64,000 nt of DNA from SZUA-442 sp963759175 (GTDB lineage: Bacteria; Actinomycetota; Acidimicrobiia; Spongiisociales; UBA5794), in NCBI GenBank assembly GCA_963759175.1, contig CAVWXP010000008.1:124001-188000 (forward strand), read 5' to 3'. The notes beneath the pieces are model-generated. The model did not search any database. It was not told where the DNA came from and saw only the letters and a program-made list of their open reading frames with translations. Within the stretch, counting starts at the first letter, position 1; every line of letters begins with the position of its first letter. This document shows positions 62,621-64,000 of the stretch, piece after piece. The translations under genes were made by a program, and so were the position numbers.

Positions 62621-64000
62621 CACCATGCACCCCGGAAGGACAGCGCTTCGTCGACGTGGTCCGCGTCGACGACCGTCGAACCGGCGAGATCGGCGATCGT
62701 CCGGGCGACACGCCGGATTCGGTCCCACCCACGGGCGGTGATGTCGTCGTTCGCGAGCACGGCCAGACGCTCATCAGCACTCCGACTCGTCGGCAATGAC
62801 GCGAGATCGGTACCCGAGAGGTCCCGGTTGAGGGTGCCGCGATCGCGTTGGGCACGCCGGGCCGCCGATACCCGGTCGCGCACGGTCGCCGATGGCTCCC
62901 CTGCCGGACCGGTGATCTCGGATCCCGAGAGCCTCGGCACATCGACGCGGAGGTCGAACCGATCGAGCAGCGGTCCCGACAACCGCCTCACGTACCGGCC
63001 GAGCGCGGCGTCGCTGCACACACACGGCCGACGATGGTCACCTGCGTATCCACACGGACACGGATTCGTGGCCCCGATGAGCTGGATCCTCGCCGGGAAC
63101 GTGGTGGTCTCAGCGGATCGGGCGACGGTGACCACCCCCGCTTCGACCGGCTGGCGCAACGCGTCGAGGACCGCAGGGGCGAACTCGCCCATCTCGTCGA
63201 GGAACAGGACTCCTCGGTGGGCACGAGAGACCTCGCCCGGACGTGGCACGCCCACGCCTCCTCCGACGAGCGCTGCGAGCGACGAGGAGTGATGGGGTGC
63301 CCGGAAGGGCGGGACGCCGGGTTGGGGCCGGTCGAGGCCGATCGTTGACCATACGAGGGCGACCTCGCGCTCCTCGGATTCGGTGAGGTCCGGCAGGATG
63401 CCTGCCAGGCAACGTGCGAGCAACGTCTTGCCCGCGCCCGGCGACCCACGCATGACCATGTGGTGGCCCCCGGCGGCAGCGACCTCGAGCGCCCGACGCG
63501 CCGCCCCTTGACCCCGCACGATGGAGAGGTCGGTACTGCTCACGGGCCTCGTCGACGGCTCCTCGACGGCACGACCCTCGGTCCTCCCCCGCGCTATGGC
63601 GACCGCTTCCGAGAGCGTTGCGATCCCCGCCACCTGCCGGGGATCCGCGATGCGTAGACGGGTCTGATCCGACAGCAGGCAGCGTTTTCCCTCCCGCGCT
63701 GCGACATCGAGCGCCCCAAGAGCTGCTCGCACCGGCCGAACGGTTCCATCGAGTGTGAGCTCGCCGACCGCAACGAAAGGGTCGAACAGGTCGGAACGGT
63801 CCATCGACGCCGCGACGATCGACATGGCGATGGGGAGGTCGTAGGTGACTCCCAGTTTCGGGATGTCGGCGGGCGAGAGATTGACCGTGACCCGGCCCGT
63901 CGGGAAGTGGAAGCCCTGATGGTGGATCGCCGCTCGCACACGTTCTCGCGATTCACGGACGGCGGTATCGGGTAGGCCGACGATGTGGAAGCTGTGGCGG
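62620..64000 (-). CDS. comM: YifB/ComM-family Mg-chelatase-like ATPase, 5' end outside window
   Basis: About 460 residues are visible, and the frame continues beyond the window end (VGLPDTAVRESRERVRAA at its beginning here). The N-terminal Lon-S16-like domain (RVTVNLSPADIPKLGVTYDL, AVGELTLDGTVRPVRAALGAL) is followed by the ATPase with Walker A HMVMRGSPGAGKTLLARCLA, FRAPHHSSSLAALVGGG, LFLDEMGEFAPAVLDALRQP Walker B, and the zinc-like C-x-C-G ... C-x-C block NPCPCGYAGDHRRPCVCS. ComM is a branch-migration helicase in natural transformation. It joins dprA by TGATG. Confidence 0.93.
   Translation of the reverse strand, partial: RHSFHIVGLPDTAVRESRERVRAAIHHQGFHFPTGRVTVNLSPADIPKLGVTYDLPIAMSIVAASMDRSDLFDPFVAVGELTLDGTVRPVRAALGALDVAAREGKRCLLSDQTRLRIADPRQVAGIATLSEAVAIARGRTEGRAVEEPSTRPVSSTDLSIVRGQGAARRALEVAAAGGHHMVMRGSPGAGKTLLARCLAGILPDLTESEEREVALVWSTIGLDRPQPGVPPFRAPHHSSSLAALVGGGVGVPRPGEVSRAHRGVLFLDEMGEFAPAVLDALRQPVEAGVVTVARSAETTTFPARIQLIGATNPCPCGYAGDHRRPCVCSDAALGRYVRRLSGPLLDRFDLRVDVPRLSGSEITGPAGEPSATVRDRVSAARRAQRDRGTLNRDLSGTDLASLPTSRSADERLAVLANDDITARGWDRIRRVARTIADLAGSTVVDADHVDEALSFRGAW

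Overview
The window is GC-rich, densely packed bacterial DNA in which most genes overlap their neighbours by 1-14 bases (ATGA, GTGA and TGATG junctions). The order rpsO-pnp, ribF-truB-nrnA-rbfA-infB-nusA-rimP, proS-ispG-rseP-dxr-cdsA-frr-pyrH-tsf-rpsB-whiG-xerC-dprA-comM, together with a WhiG sigma factor, an actinobacterial-type LexA box in front of imuA/imuB, an LLM-class (F420-type) oxidoreductase and an actinobacterial Tad locus, points to Actinomycetota. A deep lineage such as Acidimicrobiia is my inference from the short IF2 N-terminus and the general protein style; no 16S or other marker is present to prove it. No tRNA, rRNA, CRISPR array or transposase was recognised.

Layout. 1-2929 (+): the end of an FtsX-type permease and two ABC ATPases. 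2960-9846 (-): a hypothetical gene, then a complete-looking Tad/Flp pilus operon (small protein, CpaB, TadZ, TadA, TadB, TadC, Flp pilin, three TadE/G-like pseudopilins). 10001-11913: SCO1-like copper chaperone and YchF. 11969-13370: a small AT-richer insert carrying an exonuclease-BRCT gene, bounded by short direct repeats and followed by a strong hairpin. 13488-23320: mixed accessory genes, including two acetyltransferases, an F420-type oxidoreductase, a flavodoxin, an SH3 lipoprotein, a very unusual Asp-rich Flp pilin, an SGNH hydrolase, uridine kinase, and a ribbon-helix-helix/DUF4097 pair. 23437-27811 (+): TPP riboswitch, thiamine pyrophosphokinase and the ThiBPQ importer. 27856-37843: a cysteine hydrolase, a formyl-THF cyclo-ligase/YbaK fusion, a YcaQ-type glycosylase, PlsC, the SOS-controlled ImuA'/ImuB pair, dodecin, a CHAD protein and a putative methyltransferase. 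37950-64000 (-): the long housekeeping block for RNA decay, tRNA and ribosome maturation, translation, isoprenoid and phospholipid synthesis, sporulation-type sigma factor, chromosome-dimer resolution and DNA uptake.

How the parts work together. The last 26 kb is a classic growth-linked set; its core rimP-nusA-infB unit has a visible extended -10 promoter followed by an intrinsic-terminator hairpin in the leader. The Tad genes would build a Flp pilus, and the separate Asp-rich pilin may be a second, decorated subunit. The thiamine block links vitamin uptake to phosphorylation under one riboswitch.

Quality caution. At least seven otherwise convincing genes (3 kb hypothetical, tadB, a GNAT, plsC, nrnA, the nusA tail and dprA) are interrupted by single-base shifts, mostly repairable by changing the length of a two- to four-base G/C run. 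This looks more like residual sequencing error than mass decay, so those loci are annotated as their probable full genes with the break stated.
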